This document shows positions 1 through 6,502 of a stretch of 10,716 nt of DNA, in pieces. The first letter of the stretch is position 1; each line of letters begins with the position of its first letter. The position numbers and the translations under genes were made by a program. The notes beneath the pieces are model-generated. The model had not been told where the DNA came from and searched no databases. It worked only from the letters and a program-made list of their open reading frames with translations. Source of the DNA: Chloroflexota bacterium (lineage in GTDB: Bacteria; Chloroflexota; Dehalococcoidia; UBA2247; RBG-13-53-26); contig JAFNFZ010000261.1 of NCBI GenBank assembly GCA_017885485.1, positions 1 to 10,716 of the forward strand. The letters are read 5' to 3'.

Positions 1-1674
1 GAGCTTCCCCGCCAGCGTCTTAAAGCTCAACTTCTCCAGCCTGATCCCATCCTCTCCCAGCCCGGCACGGGTGACCAAGCTTACTTCCTTGCCCTGCTCC
101 GCCAGCCAGATGGCCACTTCCATACCTATGAAACGCCCGCCGACCACTACTACCTTGCCCTCGGGCTTGACCTTGCCCTCAATGACATCATGACCCTGAA
201 CCACATTCTTACCTGCGCCACCCGGCACCTTGAGCCACACGGGAACAGCGCCGGTGGCCACCACCACCGCATCGGGCCTCACCTGGGTGATCAATTCCCG
301 GGTAACCTCCGTGTTCAGCGTGATATTGACGCTGTATCTGTCAAGAAAACGCTTCAGGTACTGAGTGAACGTGGCATAGCTCTCTTTCCCCGGTGTGGCA
401 CAGGCCACATTCCACTGGCCGCCGAGCTCTGGCTTCTTCTCGTACAGAGAAACCCGATGGCCCCGCTGCGCCAGGAAGAGGGCCACCTGCATCCCACCCA
501 GTCCGCCACCAACGACCATCACTCTCTTGGGCGCTTTCGCCGGCGACGGAGGGTACTTGGCCTCCCTGTAGAGATAGGGGTTCACCGAACAGGAACCCGG
601 CCCGGCTTCCGGGTCGGTCTTGAGACAGTTGTTGCAGTAGATGCAACGGCGCACGTCCTCCACGGGACCTCTGTGAATCTTCTCCGGAAGCTCCGGGTCC
701 GCCAGAAGGGGACGCCCCATGGCCACGAAGTCAACCCTGCCTCCTGCCACCACCTCTTCCGCCAGCTCGGCGTCTATCTTGCCCGCGGCAATCACCGGCA
801 CCCTGACCGCCTTCTTGATCTCTTCCGCCATTGATACCATGGGGCCCTTCGGATAGGGGTAGCACGGTATGCTCAGGGTAGACCAGAACTCCAGCCCCCC
901 GGAAACGCTGATAGCGTCAGCGCCGGCCGACTCCAAGATCACCGCCTGTTGCACTGCCTCATCAAGGGTGATTCCACCTTCCACGTCATCACTGGCATTG
1001 ATTCTCACCCAGAGCGGGAATGACTGCCCCACCTCTTGCCGGATCCGCTCCAAGATGGTGCGAGCGAAGCGGGTCCTGTTCTCCACACTGCCCCCGTACT
1101 GATCCTCCCGGCGGTTGGTGGCAGGAGACATGAAACTGCTCACCAGACAACCGTGGCAGGCATGCAGTTCGATAGCATCGGCGCCTGCCTCCCTGGCCCG
1201 ACGCGCCGCCTGGCCGAAATCCTCAACGTAACGCCCGATGTCCTCTTCGCTGAGCTCATGGTAGGGATTCCTGGTCTCCCTCAGCCAGGGCATCATTGAT
1301 GGCACCAGTATGGAGACGTTCTCAGGTACAACTTCTGAATACAGCAGGAGCATCCCCATATGCATCAGTTGAATGCAGAAGGCTGCCCCCACCTCATGCA
1401 CGGCATCGGCAACCCGCCTCCAGTCTGCGATGTGCGCGTCGTCACAGAGCGCCATGGTGAAGGGAAGCATGGAGTCCCTGCTGACCGCAGCGAACTGCGG
1501 AGTAACCAGGGCGACACCACCTGCTGCCCTCGTCCGATAGTAGCTGGTCAAACGGTCAGTGGCTTTCCCCTCCGCGTCGGCCAACTGCGTGCCCATGGCC
1601 GGCATGATAAGCCTGTTCTTCAACTGGAGCGTGCCTATCTTCCCGGGCTGGAACAACGAGGAAAATCGCTTCAT
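1..1674 (-). CDS. Flavin/Fe-S NADH:flavin oxidoreductase, 2,4-dienoyl-CoA reductase/BaiCD type (3' end cut)
   Basis: The frame is open from ATG at 1674 to base 1, giving 558 residues with the C-terminus outside the window. Residues 1-335 are an Old Yellow Enzyme TIM barrel that binds FMN: there is a QLMHMG segment near 102-107, an H-A-C-H-G active-site block at 171-175 (His171, His174), and SPxxNxRxDxYGGSxENRxRF at 183-203. Cysteines C344-x2-C347-x2-C350-x11-C362 should bind a [4Fe-4S] cluster. A GGGLGG dinucleotide loop at 389-394 should hold FAD, and a second Rossmann loop lies near 510-518. In the known family NAD(P)H electrons pass FAD to Fe-S to FMN to an enoyl or similar double bond; the substrate here is unknown. 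The second loop reads G-G-R-F-I-G, with Arg where a third Gly is usual. AAGGGG sits six bases before the ATG. The family is normally about 640-680 residues, so roughly 100 are missing. Family is confident, substrate is not. Confidence 0.95.
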   Translation of the reverse strand, partial: MKRFSSLFQPGKIGTLQLKNRLIMPAMGTQLADAEGKATDRLTSYYRTRAAGGVALVTPQFAAVSRDSMLPFTMALCDDAHIADWRRVADAVHEVGAAFCIQLMHMGMLLLYSEVVPENVSILVPSMMPWLRETRNPYHELSEEDIGRYVEDFGQAARRAREAGADAIELHACHGCLVSSFMSPATNRREDQYGGSVENRTRFARTILERIRQEVGQSFPLWVRINASDDVEGGITLDEAVQQAVILESAGADAISVSGGLEFWSTLSIPCYPYPKGPMVSMAEEIKKAVRVPVIAAGKIDAELAEEVVAGGRVDFVAMGRPLLADPELPEKIHRGPVEDVRRCIYCNNCLKTDPEAGPGSCSVNPYLYREAKYPPSPAKAPKRVMVVGGGLGGMQVALFLAQRGHRVSLYEKKPELGGQWNVACATPGKESYATFTQYLKRFLDRYSVNITLNTEVTRELITQVRPDAVVVATGAVPVWLKVPGGAGKNVVQGHDVIEGKVKPEGKVVVVGGRFIGMEVAIWLAEQGKEVSLVTRAGLGEDGIRLEKLSFKTLAGKL

Positions 1675-1711
1675 CTCAAACCCCTTCGCGGCATCTTGTG
1701 GAGATATGACC

Positions 1712-1747
1712 AGATCGAGAAGGAAGACCCGCAGTCAATCTCAATCT
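1712..1747 (-). repeat. Inverted repeat (9-bp stem) in the leader of the flavin/Fe-S reductase
   Basis: On the minus strand AGATTGAGA (1747-1739) and TCTCGATCT (1720-1712) can pair as nine consecutive base pairs, one of them a G-U wobble, around an 18-base loop. The stem lies between the predicted promoter at 1793-1822 and the ribosome-binding site of the gene starting at 1674, so it would fold in the 5' leader RNA. No U-run follows it, so it is not a standard terminator. It may be chance or a leader structure. Confidence 0.45.
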
Positions 1748-1792
1748 TGCTCTCAGCTTTGCTGCCAATCTGTGTGGTGGCTTCGAATGGAA

Positions 1793-1822
1793 ATTATAAG
1801 CTTTGCAGGTCTGGCAGCGCAA
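1793..1822 (-). promoter_or_regulatory. Sigma70-like promoter for the flavin/Fe-S reductase
   Basis: The minus strand carries a perfect TATAAT (-10) at 1798-1793. TTGCGC, a weak -35 matching only the first three consensus bases, lies 18 bases upstream at 1822-1817. The predicted start near 1785 gives a leader of about 110 bases before the ATG at 1674. The surrounding 209-base gap is the longest in the window and holds no gene. Confidence 0.5.
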
Positions 1823-1883
1823 TTCAGTCGGGGTCACGGTGGCTCAAGCGGGTGCCAGGGTGAGGCGAGATCGGCAAAAGGGG

Positions 1884-2423
1884 CTATTTGACGATGCTGA
1901 TGATCTGCTTGAATCTGGGCCCTTCGGCCACTCGCAGCAGTTCGAAGAGAGCAGTCTCGACGCTGGTGATGCCGGCGCCGGCATCCTTCATCTTCTGCAA
2001 CCCGATGTCCTTGTTTTCCGCCGTCCTCGAAGAAACCGCATCAGCCACAACATGCACCTCGTAGCCGGAGGCGACCAGGTCAACAGTCGTCTGATAGACG
2101 CAGACGTGAGCCTCAATGCCTGTGAGCAACACCTGGCGCCGCTGCAGTGCCGAGAGTTCCTTCAAGAAGAGTGCGTCGCCGCAGCAGCTGAAGCTCAGCT
2201 TGGGTATCCTCCGAACGCCGGGCACCAGGTCGGCTATCTCGGGTATCGTCGACCCCAGACCCTTCGGATTCTGCTCCGTGAGCAGTATGGGGATATCCAG
2301 AACCTGCGCCCCTTTGATGATCTTCTGAACATTGTCAAAGAGCAGTTCCTTGCGGTACATCGACTGGGCCAGCCTGCCCTGCATGTCGATGACCACCAGA
2401 ATCGCTTTGTCTGACGAAAGCAT
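1884..2423 (-). CDS. Isochorismatase-family cysteine hydrolase (YcaC/ISOC-like)
   Basis: A 179-residue protein of the isochorismatase-like hydrolase fold, a typical single-domain length. The catalytic Asp-Lys-Cys triad is visible: Asp13 in VVIDMQ, Lys75 in RIPKLSF and Cys108 in TGIEAHVCV, the segment that carries the conserved cis-peptide. The TEQNPKGLGSTIPEI stretch at 49-63 resembles the YcaC/ISOC1-2 branch rather than nicotinamidase or true isochorismatase. Hydrolysis of an amide or vinyl-ether substrate is likely; the substrate is not evident. I chose ATG at 2423 because GGAGG lies nine bases upstream; the in-frame TTG at 2444 would put that Shine-Dalgarno sequence inside the gene. It follows the split-barrel gene by 42 bases, so the two are probably co-transcribed. 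No signal peptide is seen, so it is probably cytoplasmic. Confidence 0.93.
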   Translation of the reverse strand: MLSSDKAILVVIDMQGRLAQSMYRKELLFDNVQKIIKGAQVLDIPILLTEQNPKGLGSTIPEIADLVPGVRRIPKLSFSCCGDALFLKELSALQRRQVLLTGIEAHVCVYQTTVDLVASGYEVHVVADAVSSRTAENKDIGLQKMKDAGAGITSVETALFELLRVAEGPRFKQIISIVK

Positions 2424-2465
2424 GAGACTCAACCTCCGCGGCAATCGTCTTCGATCTGAAGAGCC

Positions 2466-2921
2466 TCAGAGCTCCAGAGTATCCCAGTGATTGAAGCCCC
2501 TGGAGTAGTCCAGGTAGTCGATACTCCTGGCGCTGATCTTGAGGAAGGGGATAATATCGATGGCAACGCCATAGCCATCCAGGTACTTGTGCACCTGAGG
2601 GAACTTCTGGCCAAACAGTTTCTGCGCCTTTTTCAGTTGGCTCTCATCTGTGATCCATTCCACCGTCCCGGACAGATGCACTCCCCTGATCTCACCCCAG
2701 TCCTGGTAGTCTTCTGTAACGGCCAGGGCTATCCTGTTGCAGAACGCGATGTTCTTCGCCTTCCGGCTGCTGGGGTCAGTCATGAAGCAGATGTCAAGCC
2801 CCTGGCTCACGTATGACACGGTGCTGACATGGGGGCTGCCACCCTCACTCACAGTAGCCAGGGCAGCATGTCGATGGGAATCAAGATAGTCGATGATGGC
2901 TTTCTTCAGAGCTTGTTGCAT
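2466..2921 (-). CDS. Pyridoxamine 5'-phosphate oxidase-family FMN-binding split-barrel protein
   Basis: A 151-residue single-domain protein. The N-terminal helix is followed by the typical split-barrel strands: R-H-A-A-L-A-T-V near 17-24, a Ser/Gly-rich turn, P-H-V-S-T-V near 30-35, then I-C-F-M-T-D-P-S-S-R-K-A-K-N-I at 44-58, whose basic and hydroxyl residues usually contact FMN or F420 phosphate. Members are dimeric flavin proteins with varied oxidoreductase or flavin-carrier roles; which cofactor is used here cannot be read from sequence. ATG at 2921 was chosen because AGGAGG ends six bases upstream; an in-frame GTG at 2927 directly abuts the Shine-Dalgarno sequence and cannot be used efficiently. 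It is followed by the isochorismatase-family gene and preceded by a terminator. Confidence 0.92.
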   Translation of the reverse strand: MQQALKKAIIDYLDSHRHAALATVSEGGSPHVSTVSYVSQGLDICFMTDPSSRKAKNIAFCNRIALAVTEDYQDWGEIRGVHLSGTVEWITDESQLKKAQKLFGQKFPQVHKYLDGYGVAIDIIPFLKISARSIDYLDYSRGFNHWDTLEL

Positions 2922-2954
2922 ATCCACCCTCCTGCCATGAAGTTCGCCGCATGT

Positions 2955-2988
2955 AAAAAACAGAGAGCCTGGCGGTTCTCAGCCGCCA
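2955..2988 (-). terminator. Rho-independent terminator after the TIGR04076-like gene
   Basis: Eleven bases past the stop at 3000 the minus strand has TGGCGG, a seven-base loop, then CCGCCA (2988-2970). It is followed by GGCTCTCTG and six T residues (2960-2955). The bases flanking the six-pair stem can add about five more interrupted pairs (AGAAGC with GCTCTC), which brings the helix close to the U-run. It should end transcripts arriving from the lipid kinase/aminopeptidase/TIGR04076 genes. Confidence 0.62.
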
Positions 2989-2999
2989 TGCTTCTGCTG

Positions 3000-3257
3000 C
3001 TAGCCTTCAGGAGTGGAACGGCGCTTCAATTCAAAAACCACCGGTTGCGGGTCGGGGCAAGAAACAGTGGCCCTGTCCGGTTCGTCCTCCCAGGGGAATG
3101 AGCCACCGAACTGCAGCACCTCGGCGAAGGGGAAGAGCGTATGGAAGGCCCAGGAGCACATGCCCGGAGGGGTCTTCTCTCCCATGACGAACTCATCGCC
3201 TACCCTATGACCCGCGGAACAACTGCCCGATATCACCCTGGCAATCACTTCAGCCAT
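3000..3257 (-). CDS. Small TIGR04076-like conserved protein
   Basis: An 85-residue protein with the layout I recall for the TIGR04076 family of unknown function: an N-terminal strand, C13-x3-G-H-x-V-G-D-E-F, then T-P-P-G-M-C34-S-W-A-F, L-x-F-G-G-S-F-P-W near 48-56, and C67-P-D-P-x-P-V-V-F-E-L-K near 67-78. Three cysteines and one histidine are evenly spread, which could suit metal or redox chemistry, but that is inference. There is no signal peptide or membrane segment. ATG at 3257 has AGGAGG eight bases upstream. It starts 36 bases after the aminopeptidase stop, so it is probably the last gene of that operon, closed by the terminator at 2955-2988. The family's biochemical role is not known to me. 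Confidence 0.85.
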   Translation of the reverse strand: MAEVIARVISGSCSAGHRVGDEFVMGEKTPPGMCSWAFHTLFPFAEVLQFGGSFPWEDEPDRATVSCPDPQPVVFELKRRSTPEG

Positions 3258-3293
3258 TCCTCATCCCTCCTGCACCTTCAGGAGATGACCCGC

Positions 3294-4400
3294 TTAGAGA
3301 TCGATGACAAACTGCCCGTTCTTGTAGAGCAGTTGGCCATCCACGCGGATTTCACCTCCATGTCGCAGGTCGCTGACCATATCCCAATGGACAGCCGACT
3401 CGTTCTTGCTGCCTGTCTCAGGATAGCCTGCCCCCAGTGCCATGTGGAAGCTGCCGTTGATCTTCTCATCAAAAAGAATCTGCCGCGTAGCACGGGTGAT
3501 GCCTTCATTGGTTCCAATGGCAAACTCCCCGATACGCCGTGAGCCCTCGTCGGTATCCAGTGTCTTCAGCAGGAACTCCTCATTCTTCTCCGCACTGGCC
3601 TTGACCACGCGCCCCCGCTCGAACCACAGTCGCACTCCCACCACCTCGCGTCCACCCTCGATGGCCGGATAAGAGAAATAGGCATGTCCCTCGATGCTGT
3701 CCTCTACGGGACCGGTGAAAATCTCGCCATCGGGCATGTTGTAGCGGCCATCGCAGTTGATGAAGGCCCGTCCGGCGATGCTTAGTCGCAGATCAGTCTC
3801 AGGTCCGGTGACATGCACTCGCTCCTTGCCCTTGAGCCAGGCAACGATCTTCTCCTGCCGTTCCGAGAAACGCCGCCAGTAGCCCACCGGATCATTCATG
3901 TCTGGCAGGCAAGCGCCATAGGCGAAATCTTCGTACTCGCTCAGGCTCATCTCCGCATCCTGTGCGTAGGCGTTGGTTGGGAAAAGGGCAAACGTCCAGC
4001 GCAGCTCTCCTGCAGCCGAACGCCGCAGGAAGGTCTTCATCAGCTCGGTTTGCGCCTGCTCGCGCAGCACCATCCTGGACGGGTCAACGCTGGTCAACGA
4101 TTTGGTGTTCTCATCTCCACCAATAGAGATACGCACATCGTAGGTTTCCACGATCAGCTTGCGCGGCTGGTGAATGTACCGCAACTGTTCGTCTGACGCA
4201 TGGCGAAAGAGCAGTTCATCCGTACCCGCAGGGACGGCATTCATGAGCGGATGTCCGCCAGCCTGCAGAACTTTGACGTAGACGGCCTTCAACAACGGTT
4301 CGGCCAGACTGGTCCCTTCGATCAGCACCCTGTCTCCGGCGCGTACCGCCACCGAATAGTTGACCAGGAGATCGGCCAGTTTCTCTACACGCGGATCCAT
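3294..4400 (-). CDS. M29-family metallo-aminopeptidase (AmpS/thermophilic aminopeptidase type)
   Basis: A 368-residue cytoplasmic exopeptidase that removes N-terminal residues from peptides using a two-metal centre. The expected ligands can be placed: Glu226 in M-P-D-G-E-I-F-T-G-P, Glu292 in G-E-F-A-I-G-T-N, His319 in G-S-F-H-M-A-L-G, and His338 and Asp340 in A-V-H-W-D-M-V. The N-terminal half has the family's substrate-shielding fold with the L-A-D-L-L-V-N-Y-S opening. The length is slightly shorter than the usual 400-410 residues. The C-terminal G-G-E-I-R-V-D-G-Q strand also matches the family. ATG at 4400 follows AAGGGGG with an eight-base spacer. The lipid kinase stop is only 21 bases upstream, so the two genes are probably in one operon with the TIGR04076-like gene behind. 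Confidence 0.95.
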   Translation of the reverse strand: MDPRVEKLADLLVNYSVAVRAGDRVLIEGTSLAEPLLKAVYVKVLQAGGHPLMNAVPAGTDELLFRHASDEQLRYIHQPRKLIVETYDVRISIGGDENTKSLTSVDPSRMVLREQAQTELMKTFLRRSAAGELRWTFALFPTNAYAQDAEMSLSEYEDFAYGACLPDMNDPVGYWRRFSERQEKIVAWLKGKERVHVTGPETDLRLSIAGRAFINCDGRYNMPDGEIFTGPVEDSIEGHAYFSYPAIEGGREVVGVRLWFERGRVVKASAEKNEEFLLKTLDTDEGSRRIGEFAIGTNEGITRATRQILFDEKINGSFHMALGAGYPETGSKNESAVHWDMVSDLRHGGEIRVDGQLLYKNGQFVIDL

Positions 4401-4421
4401 CAGCCTTACCCCCTTACCTAG

Positions 4422-5342
4422 TCAAGCCACCATCACGCTGATGGCATTCGGAATTATCTCAAACGTAGCAGGCAGCCTTCCCACCAGATCGCCATCCATC
4501 TCCAGAAGTACCTCTTCATCGGAAGTCACTTCAACCCGGCGACCCAGCGAGTGGCTCACCTTGTCCAGTCCCAGGTGCTTACCAGTGCGCAGCTTGGGAA
4601 GATGCCATAACCCCTCCAGAGTGCCGAAGTTGCCGACAGTGACGATATCAAAGAGACCGTCATCCATTCTGGCCTCTGGCGCCGCCAGGAAACCCCGGCC
4701 AAAGTACCTGCCGTTGGCGATGATGGTATTCCTCACGGCCAGCCGCAACGGCGAACCGCCGTCGATGGAGATAGTCACTTCTCTCGCCCTGTAGAACGCC
4801 GCCGCAGTGAGGATGCCCCAGGCATAGTTGGGGCGCCGACCCAGGATACGGGGCGCCCGGCTGGCTTTCTGAACCACCAGCCCGCCCGCGCCGAGATCGG
4901 CTATGTTGATGAAAAGCCGGGTCTCCTCTTCTCCGCGAAGGTTGATGAACTGCACCTTCCCCACGTCGATCTTCATGACACGGGTGGCGTCGGGGCTCTT
5001 CAGAGCAGGGGTTGTCTCTGCAGTGATGCCCAGAGTCCGGGCCAGGTCACAGCCGGAGCCCAGCGGAACTATTCCCAGCACAAGGTCATGCTCCAGCGGG
5101 ACACCGTTTTCGAACATGCCGTTGACCACCTCATTCACTGTGCCATCACCACCGACCGCCACCACCACTCTGCACCCGGATCTCACGGCATCCCTGGCCA
5201 GACACGTGGCCTGTCCAGGGGCATCAGTTGCTCTCACCTCAACACGCGAGTGTCCCGCCTCCCTGATAGTCCGCTCAAGCTGGCGCCAGCGGCCATCACA
5301 CCGCCCCACGGCGACCGAGTTTACCACGAAGGCCGTGTTCAA
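4422..5342 (-). CDS. Diacylglycerol-kinase-family lipid kinase (YegS/BmrU-like), TTG start
   Basis: A 306-residue ATP-dependent kinase probably phosphorylating a membrane lipid such as diacylglycerol. The nucleotide-binding G-G-D-G-T-V-N-E-V-V-N-G is at 64-75. The second loop reads P-L-G-S-G-C-D-L-A-R at 93-102; most bacterial relatives have G-T-G-N-D here, so Cys98 stands in for the usual Asn. A-N-G-R-Y-F-G-R-G and D-D-G-L-F-D in the second half, and the L-E-M-D-G-D strand near the end, fit the beta-sandwich domain with the catalytic acid. TTG at 5342 is the likely start: it opens the first beta strand (AFVVNSV), an in-frame TGA lies upstream at 5373-5375, and no ATG or GTG lies between. GAGGGG sits 11 bases before it, a long spacing, so translation may be modest. 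Confidence 0.92.
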   Translation of the reverse strand: MNTAFVVNSVAVGRCDGRWRQLERTIREAGHSRVEVRATDAPGQATCLARDAVRSGCRVVVAVGGDGTVNEVVNGMFENGVPLEHDLVLGIVPLGSGCDLARTLGITAETTPALKSPDATRVMKIDVGKVQFINLRGEEETRLFINIADLGAGGLVVQKASRAPRILGRRPNYAWGILTAAAFYRAREVTISIDGGSPLRLAVRNTIIANGRYFGRGFLAAPEARMDDGLFDIVTVGNFGTLEGLWHLPKLRTGKHLGLDKVSHSLGRRVEVTSDEEVLLEMDGDLVGRLPATFEIIPNAISVMVA

Positions 5343-5510
5343 GCTAAGGACTTCCCCTCGATCAGCATCCCTTCAGCCTCTGAACCAGCAACCGCTCTGC
5401 AGTGGAATAACACCCACACCGCATACAAGTCTAACTCCCTGCCTTATCTCAGAGTCTTGCCCACTCCACCAGTACTCCGACTCATGGCATGGGGCAGCTT
5501 TCACATCCTG

Positions 5511-6416
5511 CTAGGAGGCGCTATGCCTGCTCCTGTAGTACTGAACGTAGCCCGAGATGCCCACCTGTACCATAAGAGGCAGATCTGATACCGATGAGAA
5601 GCTCATGACGTATTCCACGACACGCTCCGATATCCTGGAATCTTCCATTCCATCCCGGATGGCTCCCTGAATGATCTCTCCCAGAGTGATACAGACTTCC
5701 CTGAGCCTGCTGGTCAACGCCTTCACCTCGGTCCTGGCTCTGTGATGGGCATAGAAGAGGATCTTCGGAGAAAGACCTGCCAGCTTGTCTATGGACTCCA
5801 CATAGGCTTCCGCGTCGAACGGCGGTAGTCCCACCGGAAAGGGTGTATCGGGCATGGCGTCCGTGATGAACCCCAGCGCATCGCCACAGAAGAGGCCACC
5901 CGTAAGATTGTCCTCAATGGCGATATGATGCGCCGCATGGCCGGGCGCGAAGACTATTCTGAGGTCCCTGCTTTGAAGGTGAATCACCTCGCCATCTTCA
6001 GGCACATGTATCCTCTCTCTGGGAACCGGCAGAACTGGCCCCATTGTCTCCTCAAGGTTATCACCAAACACGAAGCGGGCGCCGCGGACCAGCCTGGTGG
6101 GGTCAGCCAGGTGATCGGCTCCTTTGGGATGGACCACCACTTTGGGTTTGTGCAGACGTTGAGCCAGGTAACCCACACCGCCTCCATGGTCCAGGTGTAT
6201 ATGGGTGGGAATGATGTAGGCCAGTTCTTGCGCATCGATACCCAGATCTCCTATAGCCGGCAGCAGTTCTGCAGCCACTGAAGTTGAACCAGGGTCGATC
6301 AGGACGGGCTGGTCATCGATCAGGAGATAGGCTACCTGGGGGAGTGAATATGTGGCATCCTGGCCGCAATCGAGGAGATAGGTGCTCCGGGATACTTCTT
6401 CAATCCGGACCGTCAT
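5511..6416 (-). CDS. MBL-fold (metallo-beta-lactamase superfamily) hydrolase
   Basis: A 301-residue protein with the full two-metal site of the fold: H72-x-H74-x-D76-H77 in T-H-I-H-L-D-H-G-G-G, His160 in P-G-H-A-A-H-H, Asp179 in F-C-G-D-A-L-G and His224 or His225 in Y-A-H-H. The P-G-S-T turn at 42-45 and absence of a signal peptide suggest a cytoplasmic glyoxalase-II or lactonase-like thioester or ester hydrolase, but the substrate is not readable. The C-terminal 70 residues after the last His are helical and may form a dimer or lid. ATG at 6416 has only a weak upstream purine stretch, unlike its neighbours. An extended -10 promoter lies just ahead at 6452-6482. The next gene begins 168 bases downstream, a gap in which I see no gene and no clear promoter. 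Confidence 0.93.
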   Translation of the reverse strand: MTVRIEEVSRSTYLLDCGQDATYSLPQVAYLLIDDQPVLIDPGSTSVAAELLPAIGDLGIDAQELAYIIPTHIHLDHGGGVGYLAQRLHKPKVVVHPKGADHLADPTRLVRGARFVFGDNLEETMGPVLPVPRERIHVPEDGEVIHLQSRDLRIVFAPGHAAHHIAIEDNLTGGLFCGDALGFITDAMPDTPFPVGLPPFDAEAYVESIDKLAGLSPKILFYAHHRARTEVKALTSRLREVCITLGEIIQGAIRDGMEDSRISERVVEYVMSFSSVSDLPLMVQVGISGYVQYYRSRHSAS

Positions 6417-6451
6417 TTCACACTGGCCTGGCCATCAGCTTGCCAGGAGTA

Positions 6452-6482
6452 ATCATAGCACAGTCGCCTGTTGAAGGGACAA
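6452..6482 (-). promoter_or_regulatory. Extended -10 promoter for the MBL hydrolase
   Basis: The minus strand has TGCTATGAT at 6460-6452: a TATGAT hexamer (5 of 6 consensus bases) preceded by the TGn extension. TTGTCC at 6482-6477 could act as a weak -35 with a long 19-base spacer. The start would be near 6445, leaving a leader of about 30 bases before the ATG. Confidence 0.45.
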
Positions 6483-6502
6483 TCGCCAGTATCCGGCCCG
6501 CC

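Noticed and set aside
190..834. 214-codon plus-strand open frame opposite the flavin/Fe-S reductase
   Set aside because: It is antisense to the conserved Fe-S and FAD regions, has His/Arg/Gly-rich low-quality composition and resembles no family.
1803..2414. 203-codon plus-strand open frame opposite the isochorismatase-family gene
   Set aside because: The minus-strand frame has the full Asp-Lys-Cys triad, a good ribosome-binding site and normal length; the plus-strand frame is its shadow.
5343..5510. Possible promoter (TTAGAC with TTATTC, 18-base spacer) ahead of the lipid kinase
   Set aside because: Both hexamers are poor matches and there is no extended -10; I cannot separate it from chance. 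The 168-base gap holds nothing else I can support.
6424..6434. GGCCTGGCC palindrome just before the MBL gene, repeated at 7882-7892 before the disulfide oxidoreductase
   Set aside because: Two nine-base matches built only from G, C and one T are expected by chance at this base composition, and the site includes no other shared flank.
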